Under the pieces are notes generated by a model. The model was not told the origin of the DNA and searched no databases. It saw only the letters and a program-made list of their open reading frames with translations. Position numbers and translations under genes: made by a program. From Acidobacteriota bacterium (GTDB taxonomy: Bacteria; Acidobacteriota; Blastocatellia; Pyrinomonadales; Pyrinomonadaceae): a stretch of DNA of 64,000 bases. Positions 35,512 through 46,082 of this stretch are shown one piece after another; the stretch's first letter is position 1, and each line of letters starts with the position of its first letter. The DNA is taken from the NCBI GenBank assembly GCA_025463125.1, contig JAOAPX010000041.1, positions 1-64,000 of the forward strand, read 5' to 3'.

Positions 35512-36060
35512 CTACAATTCTTCGATAACAATATCCGAATTTGTGTAGATACAAATCTCGCTTGCGATTTTTAGAGATTCTTCGGCGATTTCCCTGTTTG
35601 TGAGATTCGAGTGTTTCATTAAAGCACGCGCGGCGGCGAGAGCGTACATGCTGCCCGAACCGACCGAAAGCAAGCCTTCGTCGGACGAAATGACATCGCC
35701 TTTCCCGGAGATTAAAAAAGCATCCTTTTTATCGGCTACTATTAGAAGCGCTTCGAGATGCCGCAGGTATTTGTCGGTGCGCCAATCTTTGCTGAGTTCT
35801 ATGGCGGCTCGTTCGAGCTGACCCTGAAACTGTTCGAGCTTTGTTTCGAAACGTGTCAGAAGCGTAAACGCATCAGCGGTGGCGCCCGCGAAACCGACTA
35901 AAATTTTATCGCTGAAAATTCGCCTGACCTTTCTGGCGTTTCCTTTGATAACCGTATCGCCGAGCGTCACCTGACCGTCGCCAGCCATCGCCACCTGCCC
36001 GTCTTTATGCACTAAGAGAACCGTCGTCGAACGAATTTTATTATTGTTTTTTTTACTCAT
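35512..36060 (-). CDS. hslV: HslV, peptidase subunit of the HslUV protease
   Basis: This is a proteasome-beta-like threonine peptidase. The catalytic N-terminal Thr is expected at residue 12 ([20 protein letters not shown]) after removal of an 11-residue propeptide that is longer than usual. [12 protein letters not shown] and [14 protein letters not shown] follow. It forms a dodecamer capped by HslU. Order hslV-hslU is the common one. Confidence 0.97.
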   Translation of the reverse strand: MSKKNNNKIRSTTVLLVHKDGQVAMAGDGQVTLGDTVIKGNARKVRRIFSDKILVGFAGATADAFTLLTRFETKLEQFQGQLERAAIELSKDWRTDKYLRHLEALLIVADKKDAFLISGKGDVISSDEGLLSVGSGSMYALAAARALMKHSNLTNREIAEESLKIASEICIYTNSDIVIEEL

Positions 36061-36073
36061 ACTTAGAAACCTT

Positions 36074-36102
36074 ATGATAAATCTTTAATTTCAAATGCTC
36101 AA
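36074..36102 (-). promoter_or_regulatory. candidate sigma-70-type promoter of hslVU
   Basis: On minus, TTGAGC (36097-36102) and TATCAT (36074-36079) are separated by 17 bp. The implied transcript start would be only a few bases before the hslV ATG, so the call is tentative. Confidence 0.35.
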
Positions 36103-36317
36103 ATTGACAGATGATAGTCGATTGTTTGAACATTGAAGCATAAATATGCATTTAACGGGCAGTTAAAACCTTTATGTTTCTGATATGTTTCTGAAAAACC
36201 AAAGCCGCTTTTATAATATTTTTATAATAAATGAAACCGCTTAGGATTTAGAGGCTGTTTTCGCGAGGCGGACGGCAAAACAGAAACAATTTAACGAAAT
36301 TGAATAAAAAAATACTT

Positions 36318-36323
36318 TATAAT
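36318..36323 (+). promoter_or_regulatory. candidate -10 box of namZ
   Basis: A perfect TATAAT lies 20 bp before the ATG at 36343 and 62 bp before the alternative GTG at 36385. No good -35 is seen. The 282-bp gap behind it (36061-36342) holds no other credible gene. Confidence 0.3.
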
Positions 36324-36342
36324 CATAGTAATATTCATCTAA

Positions 36343-37575
36343 ATGTTAGGTGCTTGTTTACTAAAAAAGGCGAGGCGCAAATTTGTGAGAACATTTCAAA
36401 CGCGGACGGTTAAATTAGGTTTGGAAAAGATTTTAAATGAGGAAGTCGATCTTTTGAAAAATAAAAGAATCGGGCTTATATGCAACCAGGCGACTGTAGA
36501 TCAACGATACCGGCACGCCGCCGATTTGTTTTTCGAGCATCCGGAAATCAACCTGGTTTCGCTGTTGGGTCCGCAGCACGGCGTTCGCGGCGATGTGCAG
36601 GATAATATGATCGAAACGGCACACGCGCGCGACGAGCGCACAGGACTGCCTATATTTTCATTGTACAGCGAAACTCGCCAGCCGACCGAGGAGATGATGT
36701 CCGGAATCGATGCTTTAGTGTTCGATTTGCAGGACGTCGGCTGCCGCGTATATACATTTATATATACGATGGCGAACGCGATGCGCGCCTGCGCTAAAGC
36801 CGGAAAGGAATTTATCGTTCTCGACCGCCCGAACCCGATCAACGGGGAAGACGTCGAAGGCGGCGCTCTGGAAAAAGGACACGAATCTTTTGTCGGGCAA
36901 TTTCCGATCCCGATGCGCCACGGTTTAACAATCGGCGAATTAGCCCGCCTGTTTAATTCGGAATATGGAATAAACTGTGATTTGAAAGTTGTATCGATGG
37001 ACGGATGGGAAAGACGGCTTTTTCTTGATGAAACCGATGCCCCCTGGGTGATGCCTTCGCCGAATATGCCGACTGTCGATACAGCCGTTGTTTTCCCGGC
37101 GACCGTCTATTTTGAAGGCACGCAGGTTTCCGAAGGACGCGGAACGACAAGACCGTTTGAAATCGTCGGCGCTCCGTATGTCGATGCCAGAGAGCTTCGA
37201 GACGCGCTCGCAAAACTAAACCTTCCAGGCGTTATTTTTCGTGATATAAATTTTTTGCCGACTTTTCAGAAGCATCAGGGCGAGCCCTGCGGCGGCGTTT
37301 TTCTGCACGTGACCGATAGAAAAACGTTCAAACCCGTGATTACCGGAATCGCTTTGATAAAAACATTATTCGATTTATACGGGGAAGAATTCAAATGGAA
37401 AGCGACCGCTTACGAGTACGTTTATGACCGAAACCCGTTTGACGTGATTTGCGGCACAACGAAAACGAGAGAGCAGATCGAAACCGGCGTTAGTTTGGAG
37501 AATATAGAACTTTCCTGGAACGACGACGTAAAATCTTTTCGAGAGCTGAGCGGAAAATACTATTTGTACAGTTAA
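36343..37575 (+). CDS. namZ: NamZ-type (DUF1343) exo-beta-N-acetylmuramidase
   Basis: The DUF1343 hallmarks are present: GLICNQATVDQ, LLGPQHGVRGD, LVFDLQDVGCRVYTFIYTMA, FIVLDRPNPINGEDVEG and WVMPSPNMPTVDTA. Characterised members release N-acetylmuramic acid from peptidoglycan fragments. No signal peptide is visible, so action on recycled fragments in the cytoplasm, or export by another route, is open. The ATG at 36343 gives a basic 14-residue extension; the GTG at 36385, preceded by AGGCGAGG, gives a more usual N-terminus and may be the true start. Confidence 0.9.
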   Translation: MLGACLLKKARRKFVRTFQTRTVKLGLEKILNEEVDLLKNKRIGLICNQATVDQRYRHAADLFFEHPEINLVSLLGPQHGVRGDVQDNMIETAHARDERTGLPIFSLYSETRQPTEEMMSGIDALVFDLQDVGCRVYTFIYTMANAMRACAKAGKEFIVLDRPNPINGEDVEGGALEKGHESFVGQFPIPMRHGLTIGELARLFNSEYGINCDLKVVSMDGWERRLFLDETDAPWVMPSPNMPTVDTAVVFPATVYFEGTQVSEGRGTTRPFEIVGAPYVDARELRDALAKLNLPGVIFRDINFLPTFQKHQGEPCGGVFLHVTDRKTFKPVITGIALIKTLFDLYGEEFKWKATAYEYVYDRNPFDVICGTTKTREQIETGVSLENIELSWNDDVKSFRELSGKYYLYS

Positions 37576-37675
37576 ATTTTATAACAATTAAATTGTTATA
37601 TAGTTAAAGTGCTTTCGAGAACGGGATAAGTTGTTTAATTGCCGAAAATACGGCTTTTCCCCGAAAAACGATTTG

Positions 37676-37712
37676 AGTGTCGGGATGCCGACAGTTAAAG
37701 TTATTTAGAAGT
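37676..37712. repeat. palindromic element related to the one at 13048-13085
   Basis: tgtcgg (37678-37683) and ccgaca (37688-37693) form a 6-bp stem. The pattern AGTGTCG-nnn-TGCCGACA-n-TTAAAGT matches the minus strand of 13048-13085, and both copies continue into TATTTA. It lies just upstream of the small membrane protein genes. Confidence 0.5.
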
Positions 37713-37729
37713 AAATAAAGTGTGAAATA

Positions 37730-38110
37730 ATGAATAATTTTTTAATAACCGGTCTGGTAGCGTGGCTTTTGCCCGGCGTAGGTCATATTTTGGAAGGACG
37801 TTGGAAACGCGGAATCATTCTCGGAGCCGTTATCTGGACAATGTTTATTATCGGCGTCTGGAGCGGCGGGGCGTATTATCCGGGGTTTGAATACAAAGAC
37901 GGGGCATTGCTTTATCTTCTGAATATGTTTGCAAGGTTCGGCAACGGCATCGGTTCTTTTATAGGTTTCTGGCTCGCTTTGAATCCGCCGCCGAATGTCG
38001 CCGCCTGGGCTACTTTTGAATACGGCGGAAGGTTTTTGGAGATTGCAGGACTTCTAAATTACCTGGCTGTTCTGGATGCGGTTGATATTAATCAAGGGAG
38101 AAAAAGATGA
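37730..38110 (+). CDS. small integral membrane protein of unknown function
   Basis: The 126-residue protein has three to four hydrophobic segments. It opens with GLVAWLLPGVGHILEGRWKRG, a motif seen in small acidobacterial membrane proteins (DUF6677-like, from memory), followed by ILGAVIWTMFIIGVWSGG. No catalytic motif is evident. Its stop codon overlaps the ATG of the next small membrane gene, and recO and lptFG follow, so an envelope role within this operon is plausible but unproven. Confidence 0.72.
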   Translation: MNNFLITGLVAWLLPGVGHILEGRWKRGIILGAVIWTMFIIGVWSGGAYYPGFEYKDGALLYLLNMFARFGNGIGSFIGFWLALNPPPNVAAWATFEYGGRFLEIAGLLNYLAVLDAVDINQGRKR

Positions 38111-38277
38111 TTCATTTTTTATACCTGGTCGGGTTCGCCCTTTTTGTTTCAGTAGCTTTCGGGATATTTACAAACGGAAGTTCAAAAGAGAAATTTTTGT
38201 CCGGCTTAAAAACCTTCGCTCAGTTTCTCGTCATAAGCTTGGTCCTGGCATGGATTTTTTATTTCCTGCCGTGGTAA
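38107..38277 (+). CDS. 56-residue two-helix membrane protein
   Basis: A short gene starting at the ATG of an ATGA overlap with the preceding stop, with GGGAG 7 nt upstream. It encodes 56 residues: an N-terminal hydrophobic helix (~3-22), a polar loop containing NGSSKEKFLSGLK, and a second helix (~38-55) ending FYFLPW. The overlap, ribosome binding site and clean two-helix pattern argue that it is real. I recognise no family. It probably works with the membrane protein encoded directly upstream. Confidence 0.7.
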   Translation: MIHFLYLVGFALFVSVAFGIFTNGSSKEKFLSGLKTFAQFLVISLVLAWIFYFLPW

Positions 38278-38283
38278 AAAAAA

Positions 38284-39036
38284 ATGGGTTTAATTGAAAC
38301 AGAAGGTTTGATTTTAAAAAGCTACAGCCTGGCTGAAGCCGATAAAATAATCGTTTTTCTCACGCAAAGCCAGGGCACCGTCAGAGGCGTCGCCAAAGGC
38401 GCGAAACGTTTAAAAAGCAAATTCGGCGGCAGTCTCGAGCCCTTTTCCATCGTTCAACTTACATATTTTCAAAAGGAAGAGCGGGAATTGGTCTCGATTC
38501 GCGAATGCGAGCTGGTTAAATCGTATTTTGAAAGCGCGAGCGATCCGGTTTTTTTGCAGAAATTCGCATACATCGCCGAACTTTTAAATGAATTCGCGCC
38601 GCCGAACGATCCGAACGAGCGTTTGTACAGAATGGTAAAAGTCTGTCTCGAAACGGCGTCCGAGCTGAAAGGGAATCTGGAAAGCGTCGTTCTGTATTTT
38701 GAATTCTGGCTTTTGCGTTTAGGCGGATATTTGCCCGACTGGAGCCGGTGCGATAATTGCAAAAGAGAACTGGAAGCCGGCGAAAAGGCTAATTTGCAAA
38801 TTAATTTTCACCTGCTTTGCGCGGTTTGCTCAAAAGCCAGAAGCAAATGGATTATCACGCCTTTGCAGAGAGAAATATTCATTACCGCGCAGAAAGTTTC
38901 ACCTTTGAAATTTGCCGATTTAACAAAAGATCAGACAATCGACGTGCGGGAAATTTCTTCTGTTCTCAAAAAACTGATTTCTAATATTCTCGGCAGGGAA
39001 GTTGTCGGGGAAAAGACACTGGTCGTCAATTCCTAA
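38284..39036 (+). CDS. recO: DNA repair protein RecO
   Basis: The N-terminal OB fold begins MGLIETEGLILKSYSLAEAD, with GVAKGAKRLKSKFGGSLEPF, the typical RecO stretch. The C-terminal helical domain includes a four-Cys zinc site (CDNC at ~151-154 and CAVC at ~177-180). RecO helps RecR load RecA on SSB-coated gaps. At 250 residues it has the family length. It starts 6 bp after the 56-residue membrane gene; the stop codon lies in an 8-bp tandem repeat. Confidence 0.95.
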   Translation: MGLIETEGLILKSYSLAEADKIIVFLTQSQGTVRGVAKGAKRLKSKFGGSLEPFSIVQLTYFQKEERELVSIRECELVKSYFESASDPVFLQKFAYIAELLNEFAPPNDPNERLYRMVKVCLETASELKGNLESVVLYFEFWLLRLGGYLPDWSRCDNCKRELEAGEKANLQINFHLLCAVCSKARSKWIITPLQREIFITAQKVSPLKFADLTKDQTIDVREISSVLKKLISNILGREVVGEKTLVVNS

Positions 39037-39053
39037 ATTCTTAAATTCCTAAA
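39030..39053. repeat. 8-bp tandem repeat over the recO stop codon
   Basis: Three units, ttcctaaa / ttcttaaa / ttcctaaa, include the recO TAA (39034-39036). Confidence 0.7.
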
Positions 39054-39073
39054 TTCGGTAACTCGATAGCGCG

Positions 39074-41422
39074 ATGAAACGTTTTAGCTGGCTCATTTCA
39101 AAATATCTCCTGCAGGCGATCACTCCTTATTTTATATTTACATGGCTTTTAATCAGCGTGATTTTGTTCGTGCAGCAGGCGAGCCGCTATTCCGACATCT
39201 TTTTCAGCGCGAGCATTCCCTCAAGCCTCGTCTGGCAGCTCACGTTCGCTTTAGCCCCGAACGTTATCGCTTTTACGTGTCCAATGGCGATTCTGATCGG
39301 CGTCGTCATCGGTCTCGCGAGAATGCAGAACGACAGCGAGCTTGTGGCGATACGCGCTTCGGGAATCGGAAATTTTCAGATAACTTTACCGATTATAATT
39401 CTCGGCGTTTTGCTTTCTCTTTTCGCTTTTTTTATTAACTTAAAAGGCGTTCCGTTTGCGGCGCAGATAATCCGCAGAATTGCCGTGCAGACTGCCATTT
39501 ATAAACTCGAATCGCCGATCGAGCCGGGCGTTTTCAATACGGAAATTAACGGCTATACGATTTACGTAAAAGGCGGAGATTTCGAAACCGGCGAATGGAA
39601 AAACATTTTTATTTATAATGAGGACGTTAATAACAATGCGATGCGTCTGATAACCTCAAAAAATGGACGCGTTGATTTTAATAAAGAATCGAACGAACTG
39701 GTGCTGGATAATGCCGTTATTACAACCTTGCCGCTGAAAGTTGACATTGAAAAAATTGACATTGAAAAAATTGAAAAAGACGAAAAATTCGTTTCGGAAA
39801 ATGTCGGTCAGGTCCGTTTCGCTATCCAGACAAAGCGCGGGGAGTTGATAGAAAAATTAAGTAAAACCGAACAATCTATTGAAGAACTCGGTTTGACGCA
39901 GCTTTACGGATACTTTCAGGCTAAAGAGGGAAAAGAAAGAATCGAAGCGCAGGTTTTATGGCAGAGAAGAATTCTTCTATCCATAACTCCTCTGATTTTC
40001 GCATTAATCGGAACCGGTTTAATTTTGCAATTCGGCGGATCAAGCCGTTCAAGCCGCGGGCTTGGGATTTTTTTAGCCTTGATTATACTCGTCGCCTATT
40101 ACCTTATTACGCTTTTAGGCGAACAGTTGGCAAGAACTGAAGCGATAAATGTATTCGTCGCCGGACTGTTTCCGGTTTTATTTAGTCTGGCTTTAATTAC
40201 GTGGCTCTTCTCGCGCAAACGATTATTCTTTAACTTTAAAGCGCCGGTTTCTTTCCCCTTTAATTTCAAACGAGACATTTTTTCCAGAGAAGCAGGCAAA
40301 ATATCAAAAAGAAACTTTTCAATCAGAGTAACCGGTGGAATTTTGGATTTTGATATTGTTTTGAGTCTGATAAAATATTTGTTTTTAACTCTCGGATTTT
40401 TATCTTCGATTTATATAATCTTCACGGCTTTTGAGCTTTGGAAATTTGCCGGAACGATAAATAACGGTTTCGCTCTTTTATTAAAGTACCTATTTTATCT
40501 GTTTCCGTTCGTATATATACAGCTCGTTCCGTCGGCTTTGATGATCGCGACGCTTGCAACCTACGTTATTAAATCGCGTCAAAATGAAATCGTGACATGG
40601 ACGAGCGCCGGGCAGAGCGTTTATCGCCTGCTTTTGCCGTGCTTCCTGTTTATGGTTTTCATGGGAATTTTTAACTGGCAGCTGCAGGAGAAGCTTTTGC
40701 CGCAAACAAACCAGTACCAGGATGAGCTTCGAACATTGATACGCAATCGCGGAAACGCCGCGAAAAAGGACGGCAGATACTGGATCGCCAATGAAAACAG
40801 AATATATTCTTTTAATCTCGAAGCGCAAAATAATATGGCGCAAAATAATACGGAAGATAGAAAATTAAAAAACCTTGTGGTTTATGATTTCTCTGCCGAA
40901 GATTCGAGACTTCAAACCATATACAAAATTCCCGAAGCGGTCTGGAATAAAAACAGTATTAATTTTTCCGTAAAAGCTGAACAATTAATTTTGAAAAACG
41001 GGGAAATCGAAGATCGGACATTAAACGGCGGGGAATTAAAAGAAGATTCAAATCCGTTTCTGGAGCTGTATAAAAAACCGACCCATCTGAGCAGCGAGGA
41101 AACCGCCGCGCAAATAAAAAACAGCGATTCCGAAACCGAACAGAGAAACTTCTCCATCGCCCTCGAAAAGAAACGCGCGACGCTTTTTTTACCGTTAATC
41201 ATTACATTGTTTACAGCGCCGTTCGCTTTATCTTTGAGCCGGAAAGGGAAGGCGGCGACGGTCGGTTACGCGGTCGGCGTATGGCTTTTATTTATGGGCG
41301 TAACGAACGTTTTCGAGCAGTTTGGGATGAACGGTTTCATATCGCCTGTTTTTGCAGTCTGGAGCCCGCTGGCAGCATTCGCTCTGCTTGGAGTTTACTG
41401 GTTATCGAGGGTTAAAACGTAG
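39074..41422 (+). CDS. LptF-LptG fused permease of the lipopolysaccharide exporter
   Basis: The 782 residues contain two YjgP/YjgQ (LptF/LptG) permease units in tandem. The first (1-~375) has three N-terminal helices, with AFTCPMAILIGVVIGLARMQNDSELVAIRASG, a periplasmic beta domain and three more helices. The second (~430-782) repeats this with QLVPSALMIATLATYVIKSRQNEIVTWTSAGQ and a final three-helix set. E. coli uses two separate proteins with LptB2 to extract LPS from the inner membrane. The fusion suggests a fixed one-to-one assembly. LptB, LptA and LptC are not in the window. Confidence 0.88.
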   Translation: MKRFSWLISKYLLQAITPYFIFTWLLISVILFVQQASRYSDIFFSASIPSSLVWQLTFALAPNVIAFTCPMAILIGVVIGLARMQNDSELVAIRASGIGNFQITLPIIILGVLLSLFAFFINLKGVPFAAQIIRRIAVQTAIYKLESPIEPGVFNTEINGYTIYVKGGDFETGEWKNIFIYNEDVNNNAMRLITSKNGRVDFNKESNELVLDNAVITTLPLKVDIEKIDIEKIEKDEKFVSENVGQVRFAIQTKRGELIEKLSKTEQSIEELGLTQLYGYFQAKEGKERIEAQVLWQRRILLSITPLIFALIGTGLILQFGGSSRSSRGLGIFLALIILVAYYLITLLGEQLARTEAINVFVAGLFPVLFSLALITWLFSRKRLFFNFKAPVSFPFNFKRDIFSREAGKISKRNFSIRVTGGILDFDIVLSLIKYLFLTLGFLSSIYIIFTAFELWKFAGTINNGFALLLKYLFYLFPFVYIQLVPSALMIATLATYVIKSRQNEIVTWTSAGQSVYRLLLPCFLFMVFMGIFNWQLQEKLLPQTNQYQDELRTLIRNRGNAAKKDGRYWIANENRIYSFNLEAQNNMAQNNTEDRKLKNLVVYDFSAEDSRLQTIYKIPEAVWNKNSINFSVKAEQLILKNGEIEDRTLNGGELKEDSNPFLELYKKPTHLSSEETAAQIKNSDSETEQRNFSIALEKKRATLFLPLIITLFTAPFALSLSRKGKAATVGYAVGVWLLFMGVTNVFEQFGMNGFISPVFAVWSPLAAFALLGVYWLSRVKT

Positions 41423-41485
41423 AGAATCAGACGGGAACAAAATTTCAATATTTATAATATGTAAAATTTATAATATGCAAAAGAA

Positions 41486-41518
41486 AAAAGACGCGTGAAC
41501 ATTCACGCGCCTTTTTTT
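41486..41518. terminator. bidirectional terminator between lptFG and ahcY
   Basis: The arms aaaagacgcgtga (41486-41498) and tcacgcgcctttt (41503-41515) form a 13-bp stem with one G-U type pair and a 4-nt loop. Seven T's follow on plus and an A-run flanks the other side, fitting two convergent genes. Confidence 0.85.
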
Positions 41519-41550
41519 AGTGGAAACAAATAATCAATTAAGTTTATCGA

Positions 41551-42855
<1,305 letters not shown>

Positions 42856-42868
42856 TTAACAGAAATCT

Positions 42869-42892
42869 GGCGGTCATAAAGACCGCCTTTTT
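42869..42892 (+). terminator. hairpin between metK and ahcY
   Basis: A 7-bp GC-rich stem, ggcggtc / gaccgcc, with loop ataaa. Five T's follow on plus only, so for the minus-strand genes it is a stem without a T-run. It may partly separate metK from ahcY. Confidence 0.55.
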
Positions 42893-42919
42893 ATATTTGA
42901 ACACATTGAAAAAGAAAGC

Positions 42920-44080
42920 TTACACCGTCTTGGAAGCACTCAAACCGCTCACAAGGGCATCGGCTTTATCGGTTCTTTCCCATGTAAATTCGTCGTTCGT
43001 GCGTCCGAAATGTCCGAATTTAGCGGTTGCTTTGAAAATCGGGCGGCGCAAATCAAGCGTTTCGATAATGCCTTTCGGCGTTAAATCGAAGTTTTTGCGA
43101 ACCGTTTCGGAAATTCTCTCGTCTTCAACTCTCCCTGTGCCGTGCGTATCGATTAAAACCGAGACGGGTTCCGCGACGCCGATAGCGTATGCGAGCTGAA
43201 CCGTACATTTGTCGGCTAAACCGGCTGCAACAACGTTTTTAGCGATGTAGCGCGCCATGTAAGCCGCCGACCGGTCAACTTTCGTCGGATCTTTACCCGA
43301 AAAAGCGCCTCCGCCGTGCGGAGCGTATCCGCCGTACGTGTCAACGATAATTTTACGACCGGTTAAACCCGCATCTCCCATCGGTCCGCCGATAACAAAG
43401 CGTCCCGTCGGGTTGATATGAAATTTCGTGTTTTCATCGAGCAGATCGGCTGGAACAGTCGTTTTGATAATTTTTTCTAAAATATCGGCGCGGAGTTCTT
43501 CGGTTGAAATTTCATCGGCGTGCTGGGTCGAAATAACGACCGCTTCAACTCGAAAAGGTTTGCCGTCACGATATTCGATGGAAACCTGCGATTTGCCGTC
43601 GGGACGCAGATAGGGAAGTTCGCCGCTTCTTCTTGATTCAGACAGTTTGCGGGTCAGGTTATGCGCCAATTGAATCGGCAGAGGCATCAACTCCGGCGTT
43701 TCGTTGCACGCGAACCCGAACATTAAGCCCTGGTCCCCAGCGCCGCCCGTATCCACGCCTTGCGCGATATCCGGCGATTGAGTGCCGACCGCGTCCATCA
43801 CGCTTAAAGTATTACAGTCATAACCGTAACTTGCATTGTTGTAGCCAATGTCATTAATAGTATCGCGTACGATCTGCTTATAATTGACCTTGGCATTTGT
43901 TGTAATTTCGCCGGCGATAACGGCAAGTCCGGTTGTCACTAATGTTTCGCAAGCCACTCTGCCGTTCGGGTCCTGTTCGAGAATCGCATCAAGAACAGCG
44001 TCCGAAATTTGATCGGCAATTTTGTCCGGGTGACCTTCCGTTACGGATTCGGAAGTAAATAAAAAATTTCCGTTACTCAA
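42920..44080 (-). CDS. metK: S-adenosylmethionine synthetase
   Basis: The 386-residue enzyme opens [22 protein letters not shown], has the methionine-loop region [24 protein letters not shown] and the phosphate-binding [19 protein letters not shown]. It makes SAM from ATP and methionine in the cytoplasm. The start codon is TTG (44078-44080), with AAAGGAG about 10 nt upstream; no ATG fits. A near-consensus promoter lies 60-90 bp upstream. Confidence 0.97.
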   Translation of the reverse strand: MSNGNFLFTSESVTEGHPDKIADQISDAVLDAILEQDPNGRVACETLVTTGLAVIAGEITTNAKVNYKQIVRDTINDIGYNNASYGYDCNTLSVMDAVGTQSPDIAQGVDTGGAGDQGLMFGFACNETPELMPLPIQLAHNLTRKLSESRRSGELPYLRPDGKSQVSIEYRDGKPFRVEAVVISTQHADEISTEELRADILEKIIKTTVPADLLDENTKFHINPTGRFVIGGPMGDAGLTGRKIIVDTYGGYAPHGGGAFSGKDPTKVDRSAAYMARYIAKNVVAAGLADKCTVQLAYAIGVAEPVSVLIDTHGTGRVEDERISETVRKNFDLTPKGIIETLDLRRPIFKATAKFGHFGRTNDEFTWERTDKADALVSGLSASKTV

Positions 44081-44139
44081 TTATTTGTAACTCCTTTAAG
44101 TTTAAACTATTTAAAATGTTGAAAGATAACAAAATGGAA

Positions 44140-44168
44140 ATTCTAGCTTTAATCGCAGGTGATGTCAA
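44140..44168 (-). promoter_or_regulatory. near-consensus sigma-70-type promoter of metK
   Basis: On minus, a perfect TTGACA (44163-44168) and TAGAAT (44140-44145) are separated by exactly 17 bp. The predicted transcript starts near 44133 and leaves a leader of about 50 nt with AAAGGAG before the TTG start. Confidence 0.65.
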
Positions 44169-44172
44169 AGCG

Positions 44173-44197
44173 AAAAAATCCTCGATAACGAAGGATT
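44173..44197 (-). terminator. terminator upstream of the metK promoter
   Basis: On minus, AATCCT and CG pair with CG and AGGATT around a 4-nt loop (one bulge), followed by six T's. It probably ends the parAB transcript just before the metK promoter. Confidence 0.7.
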
Positions 44198-44324
44198 AAT
44201 CAAACCAAAATCGAACGTTTTGATAAAGTTTCGATTAAGTTGCTTAGCTAGAATGAATAGAGAACCCGAAGCCAACGGCTGAGGCGCGATCTTAAACAGA
44301 AAAACAATCATATCGCTTGAGTCC

Positions 44325-44358
44325 GATAATAAAGATTATGTAATTAATCTTTATTATC
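44325..44358. terminator. 14-bp AT-rich stem after parB
   Basis: gataataaagatta (44325-44338) pairs perfectly with taatctttattatc (44345-44358), 12 bp past the parB stop. No T-run follows on minus, so it may stabilise the 3' end or act with the terminator at 44173-44197. Confidence 0.5.
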
Positions 44359-44369
44359 CGGGAGTTCAT

Positions 44370-45293
44370 TTACGCGATGCCGTCATTTTTAATTTTCTCG
44401 AACGTTTCTTTTAACGCTTTGAGAACGATATTTTTATCAACGCCTGTAGAATTATTAAATGTCAGCTCTAAATTAAAATCTCCGTCCGCTGAATCGTATC
44501 TGAAAACATTTCCGGCAAATTCTGATTCTGATTCTGAATTTGAAATTAAATTATTTGAATTATTCGAAGATTTGGAAAAGTTTTTGTTAACGACCGTTTT
44601 TTTCGAATCTCTGACCGCAGAGGCTTGAGGTCGCGCGGTTTGACGAATTTTATCTCTGTTTAAGTTTTGGTTAATTATTTTTCCGAGAAACTCGTTCATC
44701 GCCGCTTCGTCAAACTGGCGCGCTATTTCTAATAAAATCGATTTTGCAGTGATATTCGCCTGGCGACATTGTTGGCGGATATCTTGCGGAAGCCCTGCGA
44801 TCGCCATCAGTTCCGTGACGGTCGTGCGGCTTCTGCCGATTTTCTTTCCGATTTCTTCGTGCGTATAGCCAAACCTCTCATTTAATGCAGCCAAGCCATC
44901 GGCTTCTTCCCAAATGGTTAAGTCCTTTCGCTGCAAGTTTTCAATCAAAGCGATCTCGGCGATTGATTGCTCGTCGAGATCGAGCTCGATACACGGAACC
45001 TCGCGCAGCCCCGCAAGATTTGCGGCTCGCCAGCGGCGTTCTCCGGCGATGATCATCCACGTGCCGTTTTGTTTATTAGGTTTAACAAGGATCGGCTCCA
45101 AAACTCCGTTTTGTTTGATCGAATCGGATAATTCCGTTAAATCTCCGATTTCGACACGCGGCTGTTCAGGATTTGGTTCGATTTGATTAATCGGAAGAAT
45201 TTTACCGATGGAACGATTCGGGCGCGAAAACTCTTCGACGTAATGCGAATCGTGACGCATTTTTATATCAACAGGCAAGCCTCTTTTAGACAC
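44370..45293 (-). CDS. parB: chromosome partitioning protein ParB
   Basis: The ParB/Srx CTP-binding domain is clear: INQIEPNPEQPR, QNGVLEPILV, GERRWRAANLAG and ALIENLQRKDL, then the helix-turn-helix HEEIGKKIGRSRTTVTELMAI. The C-terminal ~80 residues begin with an Asn/Ser/Glu-rich linker (about 230-260) and end in a dimerisation-type tail. ParB loads on parS sites and spreads; no parS was recognised in the window. The start is GTG, 8 bp inside parA's end, with AAAGGAGG upstream. Confidence 0.95.
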   Translation of the reverse strand: MSKRGLPVDIKMRHDSHYVEEFSRPNRSIGKILPINQIEPNPEQPRVEIGDLTELSDSIKQNGVLEPILVKPNKQNGTWMIIAGERRWRAANLAGLREVPCIELDLDEQSIAEIALIENLQRKDLTIWEEADGLAALNERFGYTHEEIGKKIGRSRTTVTELMAIAGLPQDIRQQCRQANITAKSILLEIARQFDEAAMNEFLGKIINQNLNRDKIRQTARPQASAVRDSKKTVVNKNFSKSSNNSNNLISNSESESEFAGNVFRYDSADGDFNLELTFNNSTGVDKNIVLKALKETFEKIKNDGIA

Positions 45294-46041
45294 GCTTTAA
45301 AACCTCCTTTGATAATCTTTTGTATTCGAGCGCGCCGGATGAATTAGGCGCATACGTAAATATAGCCTCTTTATGGGCTGGAGACTCTTCAAGCCTTACG
45401 CTTCGAGTGATAATGGTCTTAAAGGCTTTATCGCCAAAAACTTTCCGGATATGCGCTTCAACATCTTTGGAAAGAGAAGTTCGCTTGTCAAACAAAGTGA
45501 CAAGCACGCCGAGCAAATCCAAATCCGGGTTCGGTCTGGCTCTGACTTTTTCTATGGTTTCCAGAAGATCGTCAGTTCCCTCTAATGCGAAATAAGAAGA
45601 TTGAATCGGGATCAATACATGCGTTGCCGCCACCAATGCGTTAACCGTAATAAGACCAAGCGTCGGCGGCGTGTCAATAATAATTAAATCGTATTGTTCT
45701 TTAATTTGTTCGATTCGGTCCCGAAGACGGAAAATAGCATCGAAATCTCCAACAAGTTTGGCTTCAAGCTTTGCTAAATTAATACGTGCAGGAACAAGAT
45801 TCAACTTTTTTATATTGGTCGAATATATAAAGTCTTCCCAAGGTTTTTGAAGCTCTGTAAATAATTCAAAAGCTCCGCCATCGATTCTTTGCGAGTCGAT
45901 AAACGAAAGTGAACTGTTGCCTTGAGGATCTAAATCAATAAGCAAAACCCTTTTTCCCTGCAATGCGCAGGCAGCAGACAGATTTATAGCAGTGGTTGTT
46001 TTCCCTACCCCGCCTTTTTGATTAGCTATAACGATAATCAT
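45286..46041 (-). CDS. parA: chromosome partitioning ATPase ParA (Soj)
   Basis: This is a deviant Walker A ATPase: IANQKGGVGKTTTAINLS at the very N-terminus, LLIDLDPQGNSS, and LIIIDTPPTLGLIT. At 251 residues it lacks the DNA-binding N-terminal extension of plasmid ParA, fitting a chromosomal Soj type. With ParB it segregates the replication-origin region. It lies 41 bp after a bifunctional nuclease gene. Confidence 0.95.
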   Translation of the reverse strand: MIIVIANQKGGVGKTTTAINLSAACALQGKRVLLIDLDPQGNSSLSFIDSQRIDGGAFELFTELQKPWEDFIYSTNIKKLNLVPARINLAKLEAKLVGDFDAIFRLRDRIEQIKEQYDLIIIDTPPTLGLITVNALVAATHVLIPIQSSYFALEGTDDLLETIEKVRARPNPDLDLLGVLVTLFDKRTSLSKDVEAHIRKVFGDKAFKTIITRSVRLEESPAHKEAIFTYAPNSSGALEYKRLSKEVLKRV

Positions 46042-46082
46042 TATTAATAATTGATAAAATTAGAATTCTAAAAGAAATAAAA

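Noticed and set aside
44081-44369. metK leader as a SAM riboswitch or attenuator
   Set aside because: A terminator does lie upstream of metK, but a near-consensus promoter (TTGACA-17-TAGAAT) sits between it and the gene, so the terminator most likely ends the parAB transcript. The sequence matches no SAM riboswitch pattern I know.
44370-46041. parS sites near parAB
   Set aside because: Only partial half-site resemblances (gtgtttcac-type) were found, none with the full palindrome.
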